Assembly (NCBI RefSeq): GCF_000349845.1
Contig: NC_020829.1
Coordinates: forward strand, 2,859,001-2,923,000
Length of the DNA stretch: 64,000 bases
From: Pseudomonas sp. ATCC 13867
GTDB lineage: Bacteria > Pseudomonadota > Gammaproteobacteria > Pseudomonadales > Pseudomonadaceae
Reading direction: 5' to 3'
Shown: piece by piece, positions 16,497 to 40,077 of the stretch
Position numbering within the stretch: position 1 is the stretch's first letter
How the letters are laid out: each line of letters opens with the position of its first letter
Position numbers and translations under genes: made by a program
Notes under the pieces: model-generated
Database searches by the model: none
The model's input: the letters and a program-made list of their open reading frames with translations, nothing else
Told to the model about the DNA's origin: nothing

Positions 16497-19400
16497 ACCG
16501 TGGCTTGCTCCTGGCGCGCGCCGCTTTCCACCTGGGCGCAGCAATGGCCGATCACCCCTTCCAGTTCCGTGCGCAGCTGCGCCATCAGCGCCTCGATGCG
16601 CGACGGGCGGAACACCCGGCGGCTGAACATGCAGCGCAGGGTCAGCTCACCGTCGTAGACCTGGCCGACGATCTCCAGCCAGTTGTTCATCGGCGTACTG
16701 GCGGCGTAGGTGTCGCCTGGCTTTTCCTGCAGCGGCACGAACAGTGCCTTGTCGTCGAAGCTCTGGTCGAACTGGCCGAGGTAGTTGAAGGTGACGCGCG
16801 GCTCGGCGCGGGCGGCGAGCTGGCGGCGCAGCGCGCTGTCGCCCAGATAGCGCAGGGCGCCGTAGCCGATGCCCTTGTCCGGCACCGCGCGCAGTTGCTG
16901 GCGAATCGCCGGGATGGCCTGGGCGTAGTCGCCCTGCCCCGGCGTCAGGCGCAGCGGGAACAGGCTGGTGAACCAGCCCAGGGTGCGGCTGTGGTCCACC
17001 TCGTCGAGGATGTCCTCGCGGCCGTGGCCTTCCAGGCCGATCAGCACCGACTCACTCTCGCACCAGTTGCACAGGGTGCGGCCAAGCGCGGTCAGCAGCA
17101 GGTCGTTGATCTGCGTGCGGTAAGCCTCGGGCGCCACCTTCAGCAGTCGCTGGGTCTGCTGGCGGTCCAGGCGCAGGAACAGCTGCTCCAGGTGCGCCAT
17201 GCGCTCGGCGCCGCGCGGGTTGTCGCGTTGCGGCTCGCCGAGGCCGGCGGTGTCGGTCTGCTCCAGCCAGTACGGCAGGTCACCTTGTGCCAATTGGCTG
17301 TCGGCGTACTCGCGCAGCCCTTCGGCCCAGGCACGGTAGGCGCTGGTGCGTTCGAAGCGCGGCGCCGGCTCGCCCGTGAGCTGAGCCGCGTAACGCTGCT
17401 GTAGTTCCTCCAGCAAAATGCGCCAGGACACGCCGTCCACACCCAGGTGGTGGATCACCAGCAGCAGGCGCTGGGTGCCATCGGCCATGTCGGTGAGCAC
17501 GCCGCGCAGCAACCGGCCTTCGCTCAGGTCCAGGCTGCGTTGCGCCTGGTTGGCGATCAGCAGCGCCTCCTCGGCGTTCGCCGCCTGCCGCTGCCAGAGC
17601 AGAGCGCCGGTGATCTCACCGGCCTCGCGATAGCGCTGGCGCCACAGGCCGTCAGCCCCGCGGGCGAACGACAGGCGCAGGCTGCCATGCTCGGCCAGCA
17701 GGCCTTGCAGCGCCGCTTCCAGCGCCTCGGCGTCGAGGCGCTGGCGGCACTCCAGCAGCACCGCCTGGTTGAAGTGGTTCGGCTCCTCCAGCTGCTGCTC
17801 GAACATCCATTGCTGGATCGGCACCAGGCCGAAGGATTCGCCATCATCGGCCACTGCTACAGACACTGTTGGCGCTGCCTCGGCGACGCTCTCGGCGCGC
17901 TCCAGCAGGCCGGCGATGGTCTGGTACTGCAGCAGGTCGCGCAGGCGGATTTCCACGCCCTCGCCCAGCGCCTGGCGGGCGCGGGAGACGATCTGCAGGC
18001 TGAGGATGGAGTCGCCGCCGAGGTCGAAGAAGTTGTCGCGGATGCCGACGCGCTCCACTTGCAGCACGTCCTGCCAGATGACCGCCAGGGCACGCTCGCG
18101 CTCGTTGCGCGGCGCCTCGTAGGCCTCGCCCTGCCAGGTCGGCTCGGGCAGCGCCTTGCGGTCGATCTTGCCGTTGGGCGACAGCGGGAAGCGCTCCAGC
18201 CGGAGGATCTGCGCGGGCACCATGTAGTCCGGCACCTGCTCACGGAGGAAGTTGCGCAGCGTATCGCCTTCCGCTGCACCGACCACATAGCCGACTAGTT
18301 GCTTGCCGCTGATGCCGTCGCGGGCCACCACCAGCGCCTCGCTGACCTGCGGGTGATCCTGCAGGCGCGCCTCGATCTCGCCCAGCTCGATGCGGAAGCC
18401 GCGAATCTTCACCTGATGGTCGATGCGCCCGACGTAGTCGATCACGCCATCGGCGCGGCCGCGCACCAGGTCGCCGCTGCGGTACAGGCGGCCACCTTCC
18501 TGCTCTTGTGAAAGGCCGAATGGATCGGCGACGAAGCGCTCGGCGGTCAGCCCGGCGCGCTGGTGGTAACCGCGCGCCAGACCATCGCCGCCGATGTACA
18601 GCTCACCGGCCACACCCAGCGGCACCTGGCGCAGCTGCTCATCGAGGATGTACAGCTTGCGCGCGCCGACGCCCTTGCCGATGGGCGCATAGGCGGCATC
18701 GCAGGAGGTGGCGCGGTCGGCCTTCCACAACAGCGGCGTGACCACGGTTTCCGTGGGGCCGTAGCCGTTGATCAGGTGCTCGGCGCGCAGCGCGCGCTTG
18801 GCCAGTTCGAAGCTGGCGTTGGGCACCGCATCGCCGCCGAAGCAGTAGATGCGCACCGGCGGCGGGTTGCCGTCACGCAGCGCGTGCTCGGCCAGTTGCT
18901 GCAGGTACACCGGCGGGAAGGCCGCCACGCTCACTTGTTTGTCGTGCAGGACGCGGTAGGTCTGTTCGGGCGTCCACAGCTCATCGCCGCGCAGCACCAG
19001 GCTGCCGCCGTGTACCAGGGTGGTCAGCCAGCGTTCATGGGCGCCATCGAAGGCAAAGGACATGAAGTGCAGTTCGCGGGTCGCCGCGTCCATCCGGTAC
19101 AGCTCGCCGATGGCCGCACAGTGCATGGCCAGCGGCCCGTGGCTGACCGCCACGCCCTTGGGCTTGCCGGTGGAGCCGGAGGTGTAGATCAGGTAGGCGA
19201 GGTTTTCCGGTTCCAGGGCTACCACTGGCAGGTCGCTGTCCTCTGCGCTGAGATCGAGTCCGTCCAGCTCCAGCAATTGCACGCCAGCCGGCAGCGGCAG
19301 GCGCTCGCGCAGGCGGCTGTCAGTGATCAGCAGCGCGATGCCGGCGTCGCTCATCTGGAATTCCAGGCGCTCGCGCGGGTACTCGGCGTCCAGCGGCACG

Positions 19401-22400
19401 TAGGCGCCGCCGGCCTTGAGCACCGCCAGCAGCGCCAGGGGAATCCGTACGTTGCGCGGCAAGGCGACGCCGACGCGGACTTCCGGGCCGACGCCCAGGG
19501 TCATCAGGCGATGGGCCAGGCGGTTGGAATCGCGCTCCAGCGCTGCGAAATCGACTTCCTCTTCACCACAGATCAGCGCCACCTCATTGCCACGCAGCGC
19601 GGCCTGGCGGGCAATCGCCAGGTGCACCGGCTCGGCCGGCGGCAGCGACTGGTGCGGGCCACGGCAGGCGGCCAGAGCCGCGCGGTCGCTGGCGGACAGG
19701 CATTGCAGATCGCCGATGCGCTTGCCGGCGCCGTGCAGCAGGCTGTCCAGCACCTGCTCCATATTGCCGCGCAGGCGCGCCACGGCGGGTGCGCTGAAGT
19801 GCGCGCGCAGGTACTGGTATTCGATTTCCAGGCGCTCGCCGACGCGCACGGCGAGGTCCATCGGGATACTGGTCTCGTCCTTGGATTTCAGCTCGCCGAA
19901 GCGCGGCCCCTGGGCGCTGCGCAGCACCTCGTCGACCGGGTAGTTCTCGAACACGATGATGCTGTCGAACAGCGCCTGCCCGGCCTGGCCGGCCCAGCGC
20001 TGGATGTCGTACAGCGGCGTGTGCTCGAACTCGCGCACCTCCAGGTTGTAGGCCTGCAGCTCGCGCAGCCAGTCGCCGAGGTCGGCATGCTCGGCCGGCG
20101 CCTGGACGATGGGCAGCGTGTTGATGAACAGGCCCAGCAGGCTGTCGGCGCCGGCCAGCTGCGCGGGACGCCCGGCCACGGTGGCGCCGAAGGCGACTCG
20201 CTGCTGCCCGGTGTAGCGCTGCAGCAGGAGAATCCACGCCGCCTGCACCAGGGTGTTCAGCGTTACCCGCTGGCTGCGGGCGAAGGCCTTCAGGCGCTCG
20301 GTGGCCGCCGCGTCGTAGCGGCTGTATTCCAGGCCGTGGCCGCTGCCTTCGGCCGGGCGGGCCAGGCTGTCAGCGAGCACGGTGGGCTGGGTGAAACCTT
20401 GCAGGCGCGCGCTCCAGAAATCCTGTGCCTGCTGCGGGTCCTGCACCTGCAGCCAGTGGATGTAGTCGCGGTAGCGGCCCTGCTCGGCGATGCTCTCGCC
20501 GTTGTAGCGGCGCAGTGCCTCGGCGAACAGCTGGGCGTTGCTCCAGCCGTCGAGCAGGATGTGGTGGTGGGTGTAGACCAGCTGGTGGCTGGCCTCGGCG
20601 CTGCGCACCAGCACCAGGCGCAGCAGCGGCGGGCGCTCCAGGTCGAAGCTGCGGCTGCGCTCGGCGGCGGCCAGTTCATCCAGCGCCGCGCCCATGTCCT
20701 CACGACCGCGCCAGTCGAGCACCTCCAGCGGCAGCTCGACGTGCTTGTGCACGGCCTGCACCGGCTGATCCAGGCCCTGCCAGTGCACGCCGGCACGCAG
20801 GTTGTCGTGGGCATCCAGCGCGGCCTGCCAAGCGCCGCGGAAGCGCTCCACGTCCAGGTCGTGCACCTCCACGCGCAGCTGGTTGACGTAGACGCCGCCC
20901 TCGCTGCCGTCCACGCCGTGGAACAGCATGCCCTGCTGCATCGGCGACAGCGGGTAGAGGTCTTCGATCTGGTCTGAATCCAGACCGAGTGCGGCCAGTT
21001 GCGCCGCGTCCGGCGCCTCGATAGCGGCGGCGGCAAGCGGCGCATCGACCGCCACGAAATCACCGGCCACGCGGGCCAGCGCCTGCAGCGTCTGGTGCTG
21101 GAACAGGTCCTTCGGGCTCAGTTGCAGACCGGCGGCGCGAGCGCGGCTGACCACCTGGATGGAGACGATGGAATCGCCGCCCAGCTCGAAGAAGTTGTCG
21201 TCCAGTCCTACGCGCTCAAGGCCGAGCACGGCGCACCAGATGGCCGCCAGGGTCTGCTCGTGCTCGCTCTCCGGCGCGCGGTAGGTCTTCTGCAGCAGGC
21301 TGAAGTCCGGCTCCGGCAGCGCCTTGCGGTCGAGCTTGCCGTTGGGGGTCAGCGGCATGCGCTCGAGCTGGACGATCTGCGCGGGAACCATGTAGTCCGG
21401 CAACTCTTCCAGCAAGGCGGCACGCAGATCAGTATCGATCTGTCCCGTAACGTACCCCACCAGTTGCTTCACCTGCCCCGCATCGCGAGCGATGACCACC
21501 GCCTCGCGCACGCCGGGCTGGCCGAGCAGGCGCGATTCGATCTCGCCCAGCTCGATGCGGAAGCCGCGGATCTTCACCTGATGATCGATGCGGCCGAGGT
21601 ATTCCAGCACGCCGTCGGCGCGCCAGCGCGCGAGGTCGCCGGTGCGGTACATGCGCGCGCCGGATTCCCTACCGTAGGGATCGGCGACGAAACGCTCGCA
21701 GGTCAGTTCCGGGCGCCCGTGGTAGCCGCGCGCCAGGCCGTCACCGGCGATGTACAGCTCGCCCGCCACGCCAATCGGTGCGGGTTGCAGCTCACCATCG
21801 AGGATGTACAGCTGGGTGTTGGCGATGGGCTTGCCGAGCAGCGCACGGGCGCGCTTTTCGATCTTCCAGGCCGCCGACCAGATGGTGGTTTCGGTCGGAC
21901 CGTAGAGGTTCCACAGCGCATCCGTCTGGGCAGTGAGCTTGTCCGCCAACTCGGCGGACAGCGCTTCGCCGCCGCAGAAGAAACGGCAGCCGGTCAGGCG
22001 CGGGAAGTCCTCGTGGCCGCTGAGCAGCGTCCAGGTGCTCGGGGTGGCCTGGATCACCGTCACGCCCTGCTCCAGTGCCACACCGAGCAGGCGCGCTGGG
22101 TCGCGCGCGACGTCGCGGTCGACCAGCACCACACGGCCGCCGACCAGCAGTGGCAGGTACAGCTCCAGCGCGGAGATGTCGAAGGACAGCGAGGTCAGCG
22201 CAAGCACGCGGTCCTGCGCGTTCAGGCCCGGCTCGCGGGCCATGCTCAGCATGAAGTTGACCACGCCGCCGTGGCGAACGGCGACGCCCTTGGGCTTGCC
22301 GGTGGAGCCGGAGGTGTAGATGACGTAGGCCAGATCATCCGGCGTCGCGACGTTGTGCAGGTCGCTGTCGGCGTAGCCCTCCAGCTGCGCCCAGTCGCGG

Positions 22401-24279
22401 TCCAGGCAGAACGCGCGGGCGCCGGTCTGCGGCAGCTCGCCGAGCAGATGCTGCTGGGTCAGCAACAGGCGCACGCCGCCGTCTTCGAGCATGTGCGCCA
22501 GGCGTTCGGCGGGGAATTCCGGGTCCAGCGGCACGTAGGCGCCGCCGGCCTTGAGCACGGCAAGCAAAGCCACCGGCAGTTCCACCGAGCGTTCCAGGGC
22601 GACGCCGACGCGGCTGTCCGGGCCGACGCCCTGCTCGCGCAACCAGTGCGCGAGGCGGTTGGCGCGGCGATTCAGCTCGGCGTAACTGAGGCTGCGCTGG
22701 CCGTCGGTGAGCGCGATGTCATCCGGCGAGCGCTGCGCCTGCTGTTCGATCAGCTGATGCAGGCAGGCGTCACGCGGGTAGTCCATGTCGGTGGCGTTCC
22801 AGCCGTAGAGCAGTTGTTCGCGTTCGCTGCCATCCAGCAGCGGCAGGCGCGCCACCGGGCATTGCGGCTCGCGCACCAGGGCCTGCAGCAGGTTGAGGAA
22901 GTGCCCGCTCAGGCGCTGGATGGTCGCCGCATCGAACTGGTCGGTGGCGTACATGAACTGCCCGCGCACCTGGCCGTCGCGGCTTTCCTCGGTGTTCAGG
23001 GTCAGGTCGAACTTGGCGATGCCGCCGTCCAGCTCCAGGCTTTCCAGGCGCAGGCCGCCGGGCAGCTCGCGCAGGGCATCGCGGCGGCTCGGCTGGTGGT
23101 TGCAGGCCACCTGGAACAGCGGGTTGTAGCTCAGGCTGCGCTCGGGTTGCAGCGCGTCCACCAGTTGCTCGAACGGCAGGTCCGGGTTGGCCTGGGCGCC
23201 CAGCACCGCCTCGCGGGTGCGGGCCAGGAAGGCGTTGAAGGATTCGTCGCCGTCGATGCGCGCCGACAGCACCTGGGTATTCACGAAAAAGCCGATCAGC
23301 CTTTCGCTCTCGGCACGGCCACGGCCGGCGATGGGTACGCCGACGCGCAGCTCGCGCTGGCCGCTGTAGCGCGACAGCAGCAGCTGGTAGGCCGCGAGGA
23401 TCAACATGAACAGCGTGGCGCCCTGCCCGCGCGCCAGTTCGCGCAGGGAATCGCTGAGCGCACGGGGCAGCTCGAAGTCCAGGGTCGCGCCGCGATAGCT
23501 CTGCACCAGCGGGCGCGGCCGGTCGCCCGGCAGGGTCAGCAGCAGGGATTCGTCGCCCAGCTGTTCCTTCCAGTAGGCCAGCTGCCGCTCGCCTTCGCCG
23601 GCCGACAGCCACAGGCGCTGCCAGCGGGCGATGTCGCTGTACTGGATCGGCAAGGCTTCCAGCTGGGCCTGCGTGCCTTGCACCTCGGCGCTGTAGAGAG
23701 CAGCGAACTCGTCGATCAGCACGCCGATGGACCAGCCGTCGGCAATGATGTGGTGCAGGTTCACCAGCAGCAGCGCTTCGCCCGGCAGACGCGCCAGGTG
23801 CAGGCGCAGCAGCGGGCCTTCGGCGAGGTCAAAGGACCCTTGTGCGGCGTGCTGCAGCCAGTCACGGGCGGAGGACTCTTCGCTGAAGTTTCGGCGTTCC
23901 AGACTCGGTGAACGTGGGGGGAGAATGCACTGCTGCACCTCACCCTCAACTTCGCGGAACACCGTCCGCAGGCTTTCATGGCGCGCGATCAGCGCGGCGA
24001 AGGCCCGCCCCAGCGCGCCCTCGTCCAGCGCGCCGCGCAGGCGCACGGCGGCGGGAATGTTGTAGGCCGCGCTGTGCGGCTCCATCTGCCAGAGGAACCA
24101 CAGGCGCGCCTGGGCCGCCGACAGCGGCGCGTGCGTGCGCCCCTCACGGAGGATCGGCAAGCGCGACAGGCTCACGCCTTTCTCGCGCAGCTGACGCAGG
24201 AAGATGATCTGCTTGTCCTCGGGCAGCGCGCCAAGGCGCTCCGCGACCTGTTTCAGCTGGGCGTCCATCGGGTGCGTCA

Positions 24280-24280
<1 letters not shown>
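16493..24280 (-). CDS. NRPS 2: C-A(Gly)-T-C-A(X)-T-E, two modules, no thioesterase
   Basis: 2,595 residues. Rough domain centres: C about 57-500 (HHIIADGW near 181); A with YTSGSTGKPKGV near 658; T (FFELGGDSIVSIQ) near 1033; C from about 1110 (LYPLSPMQQGML, HHILLDGW near 1237); A with its core near 1702; T (FFDLGGDSILSLQ) near 2088; E from about 2150 (HHLGVDGVSW near 2278) to the end. The first pocket reads D-I-L-Q-F-G-L-I-W, one change from the glycine code DILQLGLIW. The second reads D-G-E-A-C-G-G-V-T, identical to the first module of NRPS 1. Its Glu at the third position favours a cationic side chain such as (hydroxy)ornithine or lysine. The protein ends in an epimerase without any TE. The start overlaps the NRPS 1 stop by one base (TAATG). 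Confidence 0.93.
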
Positions 24281-37065
<12,785 letters not shown>

Positions 37066-37209
37066 GAGATCACCTGTTCTGTCGGCGGGCGCGTGGGGCC
37101 CGCCGGAGGGAAATTCGTGGGTTCAGCTGCTTGTGCGGAGCGCCGTGATCGATCACTCGCTCCGACCTGTCCCCTCTCCCAGGGGAAGAGGGAGCTATCC
37201 GTGCAGGCT

Positions 37210-38196
37210 TCAGACTCCTGCGTCAGCCCCAAAGCCTTCTGCCATCGCCACGACTACCTTGCGCGGCCCGCTGAATGGCGAGCGCGCATGGGCGGCGAGC
37301 ATGTTGTCGAGCATCAGGACGTCGCCGCTGGTCCAGGGGAAGCTCACCTTGACCTCCTCCAGCACGCCGCGGATTTCGTCGAGCACCGAGGGCTCGATGG
37401 GGCTGCCGTCGCCGTAGTAGACGTTGCGCGGCAGGTCTTCCTCGTCGACGATTTCCAGCAGGCTCTCGCGCACATCCGCAGGCAGGTTGGAAACGTGGAA
37501 CAGGTGCGCCTGGTTGAACCAGACCCAGTCCCGGGTGACCGGGTGCTGGGCGACTGCCTGGCAGACCTGGCGGGTGCGCAATTCGCCGTCTTCCTTCCAC
37601 TCCCAGCCGATCCGGTGGGCCTTGCAGTACGCCTCGACCACGGCCGGGTCACTGCTGTTGAACACCTGCTCCCAGGCCACGTCCAGGCCGTTGCCGAAGT
37701 TGCGGGTGTACATCAGCCCACGCTCGCTGAAGCGGCGGCGGATGCCCTCGTCGACCCGGCGGTAGATCTCGCGGCTGTCGGCGATCGGCGTCTCGCCACC
37801 GTTCTGCGCGGCCTGCACGCAGTAGAACCAGATCTTCATCGGCCACTCGCGGGTGTAGGCCTGCTCGTTGTGCAGCGGAATGTGCTGGTGCGGCGGGTAC
37901 TCGGTGGAGGTGTACACGCCGCTGGTGACGTTGCTGCGCGGCGTGGAGCCGAACTCGTAGTTGAGCAGCGGATGGCCGAAGCCGGCGGCGAACTCGCGGA
38001 AGCGCTCCGGCGCGCCGACCTGGAAGCCACGGAAGAGGATGCCGGCGCACACCGGCAGGCGCTCCGCCACCAGTGGGCGCAGCTCGGCGAGGGCATCGAG
38101 CAGGTCGATGCCCTCGCCGCGCGCCTGCACCCGCAGGGGCAAGCCGCCACGGGCCTGCGCCAGGGGAGCGATGTCGAACAAGGAGGAAGTGAGCAT
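37210..38196 (-). CDS. TauD/SyrP-like Fe(II)/2-oxoglutarate dioxygenase, probable aspartate beta-hydroxylase
   Basis: A 328-residue TauD-fold enzyme. The metal site is HNEQAY (His-x-Glu) near residue 111, with a distal His in LMLDNMLAAHARSPFSGPRKV, whose Arg is placed to bind 2-oxoglutarate. The His-x-Glu variant and the overall pattern are those of the siderophore and phytotoxin hydroxylases SyrP and OrbG, which hydroxylate carrier-bound aspartate. NRPS 1 has an Asp module, so beta-hydroxyaspartate in the product is the natural reading. The gene is the third of the operon, 22 bases after the thioesterase gene, with a GGAGAA ribosome site. A 144-base gap without an obvious promoter follows before NRPS 1. 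Confidence 0.88.
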   Translation of the reverse strand: MLTSSLFDIAPLAQARGGLPLRVQARGEGIDLLDALAELRPLVAERLPVCAGILFRGFQVGAPERFREFAAGFGHPLLNYEFGSTPRSNVTSGVYTSTEYPPHQHIPLHNEQAYTREWPMKIWFYCVQAAQNGGETPIADSREIYRRVDEGIRRRFSERGLMYTRNFGNGLDVAWEQVFNSSDPAVVEAYCKAHRIGWEWKEDGELRTRQVCQAVAQHPVTRDWVWFNQAHLFHVSNLPADVRESLLEIVDEEDLPRNVYYGDGSPIEPSVLDEIRGVLEEVKVSFPWTSGDVLMLDNMLAAHARSPFSGPRKVVVAMAEGFGADAGV

Positions 38197-38218
38197 CGGG
38201 ATTCTCCGCGCGGGGCGC

Positions 38219-38941
38219 TCAGGCCAGTGCCGCGTCGCTCGGCTGATTCGACGGCCGCAGGTGGCCGAGCATCAGTTCGAGCAGGCGCGCTTCGCTGCTG
38301 TTGAGGAAGAAGTGCCCACCGTCGAGCATTTCCAGGGAGAAGCCGGCGCGGGTTTCGTCCTGCCACGCCGACAGGGATTCCACCGAAATCCGGTCGGCCT
38401 TGCCGCCGAACACATGGATCGGGCAGGACAACTGGGGGCGACGGCGGTAGTCATAGCGGCCGCAGAGGAGGAAATCGGCGCGCATCACCGGCAGGGTCAG
38501 GCGCAGCATTTCCTCGTCGGCGAACACCGCTTTGGGGGTGCCGCCGAGGCGGCGCATGCGCTCGATCAACTGCGCGTCGCTCTGCTCTTCGGCCAGTTCG
38601 CGGTGACTGTCGCGGCATGACGGCGCGGAGGCCGCCGAGGCGAACAGCGCCTGCGGCGTCGGCAGGCCGCGCTGGCGCAGGGCATGGGCCAGTTCGAAGG
38701 CCAGCAGGCCGCCAAGGCTGTGGCCGAACAGCGCGTAGGGTTGCTCCAGGTGCGCGGAGACCTCGCCGGCGAGCTGGTCGGCCAGGCCGCGCAGGTCGGT
38801 CTGCAGGTTTTCCGCGAAACGTCGGCCACGGCCGGGCAGTTCCACCGGACGGACGTCGACCCAGACCGGCAACTGGCGCTTCCAGCGCGCATAGACCATC
38901 GCGCTGGCGCCGGAGTACGGCAGGCAGAGCAGGCGCAGCAT
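38219..38941 (-). CDS. Type II thioesterase (PvdG/GrsT-like)
   Basis: A 240-residue alpha/beta hydrolase. [17 protein letters not shown] is the N-terminal signature of external thioesterases, [16 protein letters not shown] holds the nucleophilic Ser, and [10 protein letters not shown] the catalytic His. These enzymes remove wrong or stalled acyl groups from NRPS carrier domains. It lies three bases after the MbtH-like gene, in the same operon as both synthetases. Since no integrated TE exists in the assembly line, it might also take part in release, although editing is the usual job of this family. Confidence 0.9.
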   Translation of the reverse strand: MLRLLCLPYSGASAMVYARWKRQLPVWVDVRPVELPGRGRRFAENLQTDLRGLADQLAGEVSAHLEQPYALFGHSLGGLLAFELAHALRQRGLPTPQALFASAASAPSCRDSHRELAEEQSDAQLIERMRRLGGTPKAVFADEEMLRLTLPVMRADFLLCGRYDYRRRPQLSCPIHVFGGKADRISVESLSAWQDETRAGFSLEMLDGGHFFLNSSEARLLELMLGHLRPSNQPSDAALA

Positions 38942-38944
38942 GGG

Positions 38945-39154
38945 TTACTGCCCCTCGGCCATCTTCTGTCGCAGGCTCAACGGACGCATGTCGGTCCAGT
39001 TGCGCTCGACGAAGGCCAGGCAATCGGCCTTGCTGCCCTGCTGGCCGGCTTCGCGCCAGCCGGCGGGGACTTCCTTGTAGTCCGGCCACAGCGAGTACTG
39101 CTCCTCGCCGTTGACCAGGACCTTGTACACCGCGTCTTCGCGATCGAATGCCAT
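38945..39154 (-). CDS. MbtH-like NRPS activator
   Basis: A 69-residue protein with the full MbtH signature: [17 protein letters not shown], then [18 protein letters not shown]. MbtH-like proteins bind adenylation domains and are needed for their folding or activity. The start is fixed by AGGAG 10 bases upstream. A longer frame from 39223 has no ribosome site. It is the first gene of the operon, preceded by a candidate PvdS-type promoter and a Fur-like palindrome. Confidence 0.95.
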   Translation of the reverse strand: MAFDREDAVYKVLVNGEEQYSLWPDYKEVPAGWREAGQQGSKADCLAFVERNWTDMRPLSLRQKMAEGQ

Positions 39155-39227
39155 CGCTCGTTCTCCTTCGCTGCATGGGGTGCCGGCACAAGGCCATGCC
39201 TGTGGTTTTGCCGGTTCTGCCATGAAG

Positions 39228-39251
39228 ACGAGGGAGCTCGAGAAATAGTTA
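39228..39251 (-). promoter_or_regulatory. Candidate PvdS-type (ECF sigma) promoter of the NRPS operon
   Basis: On the minus strand TAACT is followed, after exactly 16 bases, by CGT. PvdS-dependent promoters carry TAAAT-N16/17-CGT, so this matches with one change. It lies about 75 bases before the MbtH-like gene and beside the gene for a PvdS-like sigma factor, which is the expected regulator. This is a sequence match only. Confidence 0.5.
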
Positions 39252-39260
39252 GTGTTCTCG

Positions 39261-39279
39261 TATGAGATTAATTCTCATA
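39261..39279. promoter_or_regulatory. Fur-like palindrome near the NRPS operon promoter
   Basis: TATGAGA and TCTCATA flank TTAAT, a perfect 7-5-7 inverted repeat. Read as TGAGAATTAATCTCA it agrees with about 12 of 15 positions of the 7-1-7 Fur consensus. It lies just upstream of the candidate sigma-factor promoter. It could be a direct Fur operator or the site of another regulator. Confidence 0.5.
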
Positions 39280-39392
39280 AGATAATCGACAACGGTTCCG
39301 TCAAGCCGGCAGTTCACCAGCAGATGCATGAAATTTCCTCGCGCTGTGCGGGAACCCCGTCGTAGAGCGATAGTCGGAGTCTCTCGAATAAA

Positions 39393-39421
39393 TTGATAAT
39401 AATTATCATTTGAACTAGATT
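39393..39421 (+). promoter_or_regulatory. Sigma-70 promoter with perfect Fur box for the ECF sigma gene
   Basis: TTGATA and TAGATT are separated by 17 bases. TGATAATAATTATCA (39394-39408) covers the -35 and spacer and is a perfect copy of the 7-1-7 Fur consensus TGATAATnATTATCA. Iron-bound Fur should block this promoter. This gives the iron > Fur > sigma factor > biosynthesis cascade known for pyoverdine and ornibactin. Confidence 0.88.
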
Positions 39422-39471
39422 GGCCGCCTCAACCCATGTGGACGCCCCCTCCGTCGCATAGGAAACCTTGC

Positions 39472-40008
39472 ATGTCCAAGCCAGCGCCCGCCGAATCGCG
39501 TCCTGCTCTCCACGAGCTGTTCGCTACCCACCGGCAGACTTTCATCAATGCGGCCGCACGCATCCTCGGCTGCCGCAGCCACGCCGAAGACGTGGTGCAC
39601 GATGCGTACCTCAAGCTCAACGGATCCGCGCTCGCGCCCGGCATCCAGTCGCAGAGCGGCTATCTGATGCGCGTGGTGCGCAACCTCGCCATCGACCTCT
39701 ACCGTCGCCAGGCGCTGGAAAAGCGCTACGCCGGCAGCGAGGAGGAAGGCATGCACATCCCGACGCCCTCCGCCTCGCCGGAAGCCGAGCACGAGGACCG
39801 GCAGACCCTGGAAGCCATCTCCAGCGCCCTGCGCGCCCTGCCCGAGCGCACCCGCTACGCCTTCGAGATGTACCGCCTGCACGGCCGCACGCAGAAGGAA
39901 ATCGCCGAGGAACTGGGTGTCTCCCCGACCCTGGTGAACTTCATGGTGCGCGACGCGCTGGTGCACTGCCGCAAGACCCTCAAGGGCCTGGAGGACGGCA
40001 GGGTTTGA
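39472..40008 (+). CDS. PvdS/OrbS-like extracytoplasmic-function sigma factor (iron starvation type)
   Basis: A 178-residue sigma-70-family ECF factor. Region 2 is RILGCRSHAEDVVHDAYLKL through YLMRVVRNLAIDLYRRQALEKRY. Region 4 is LPERTRYAFEMYRLHGRTQKEIAEELGVSPTLVNFMVRDALVHCRK, which is very close to the corresponding part of P. aeruginosa PvdS as I recall it. The ATG with AGGAA eight bases upstream is preferred over one 36 bases earlier that lacks a ribosome site. It is divergent from the NRPS operon and controlled by a perfect Fur box. It is expected to transcribe the operon from the PvdS-like promoter. It could be the genome's only PvdS or a dedicated paralogue. Confidence 0.9.
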   Translation: MSKPAPAESRPALHELFATHRQTFINAAARILGCRSHAEDVVHDAYLKLNGSALAPGIQSQSGYLMRVVRNLAIDLYRRQALEKRYAGSEEEGMHIPTPSASPEAEHEDRQTLEAISSALRALPERTRYAFEMYRLHGRTQKEIAEELGVSPTLVNFMVRDALVHCRKTLKGLEDGRV

Positions 40009-40077
40009 GAACCCGTCCATGATCTGCCTGCGCCAGCCCGGACTGCGCTCGGCGAGATTCTGAACAGATTCTTGGCC

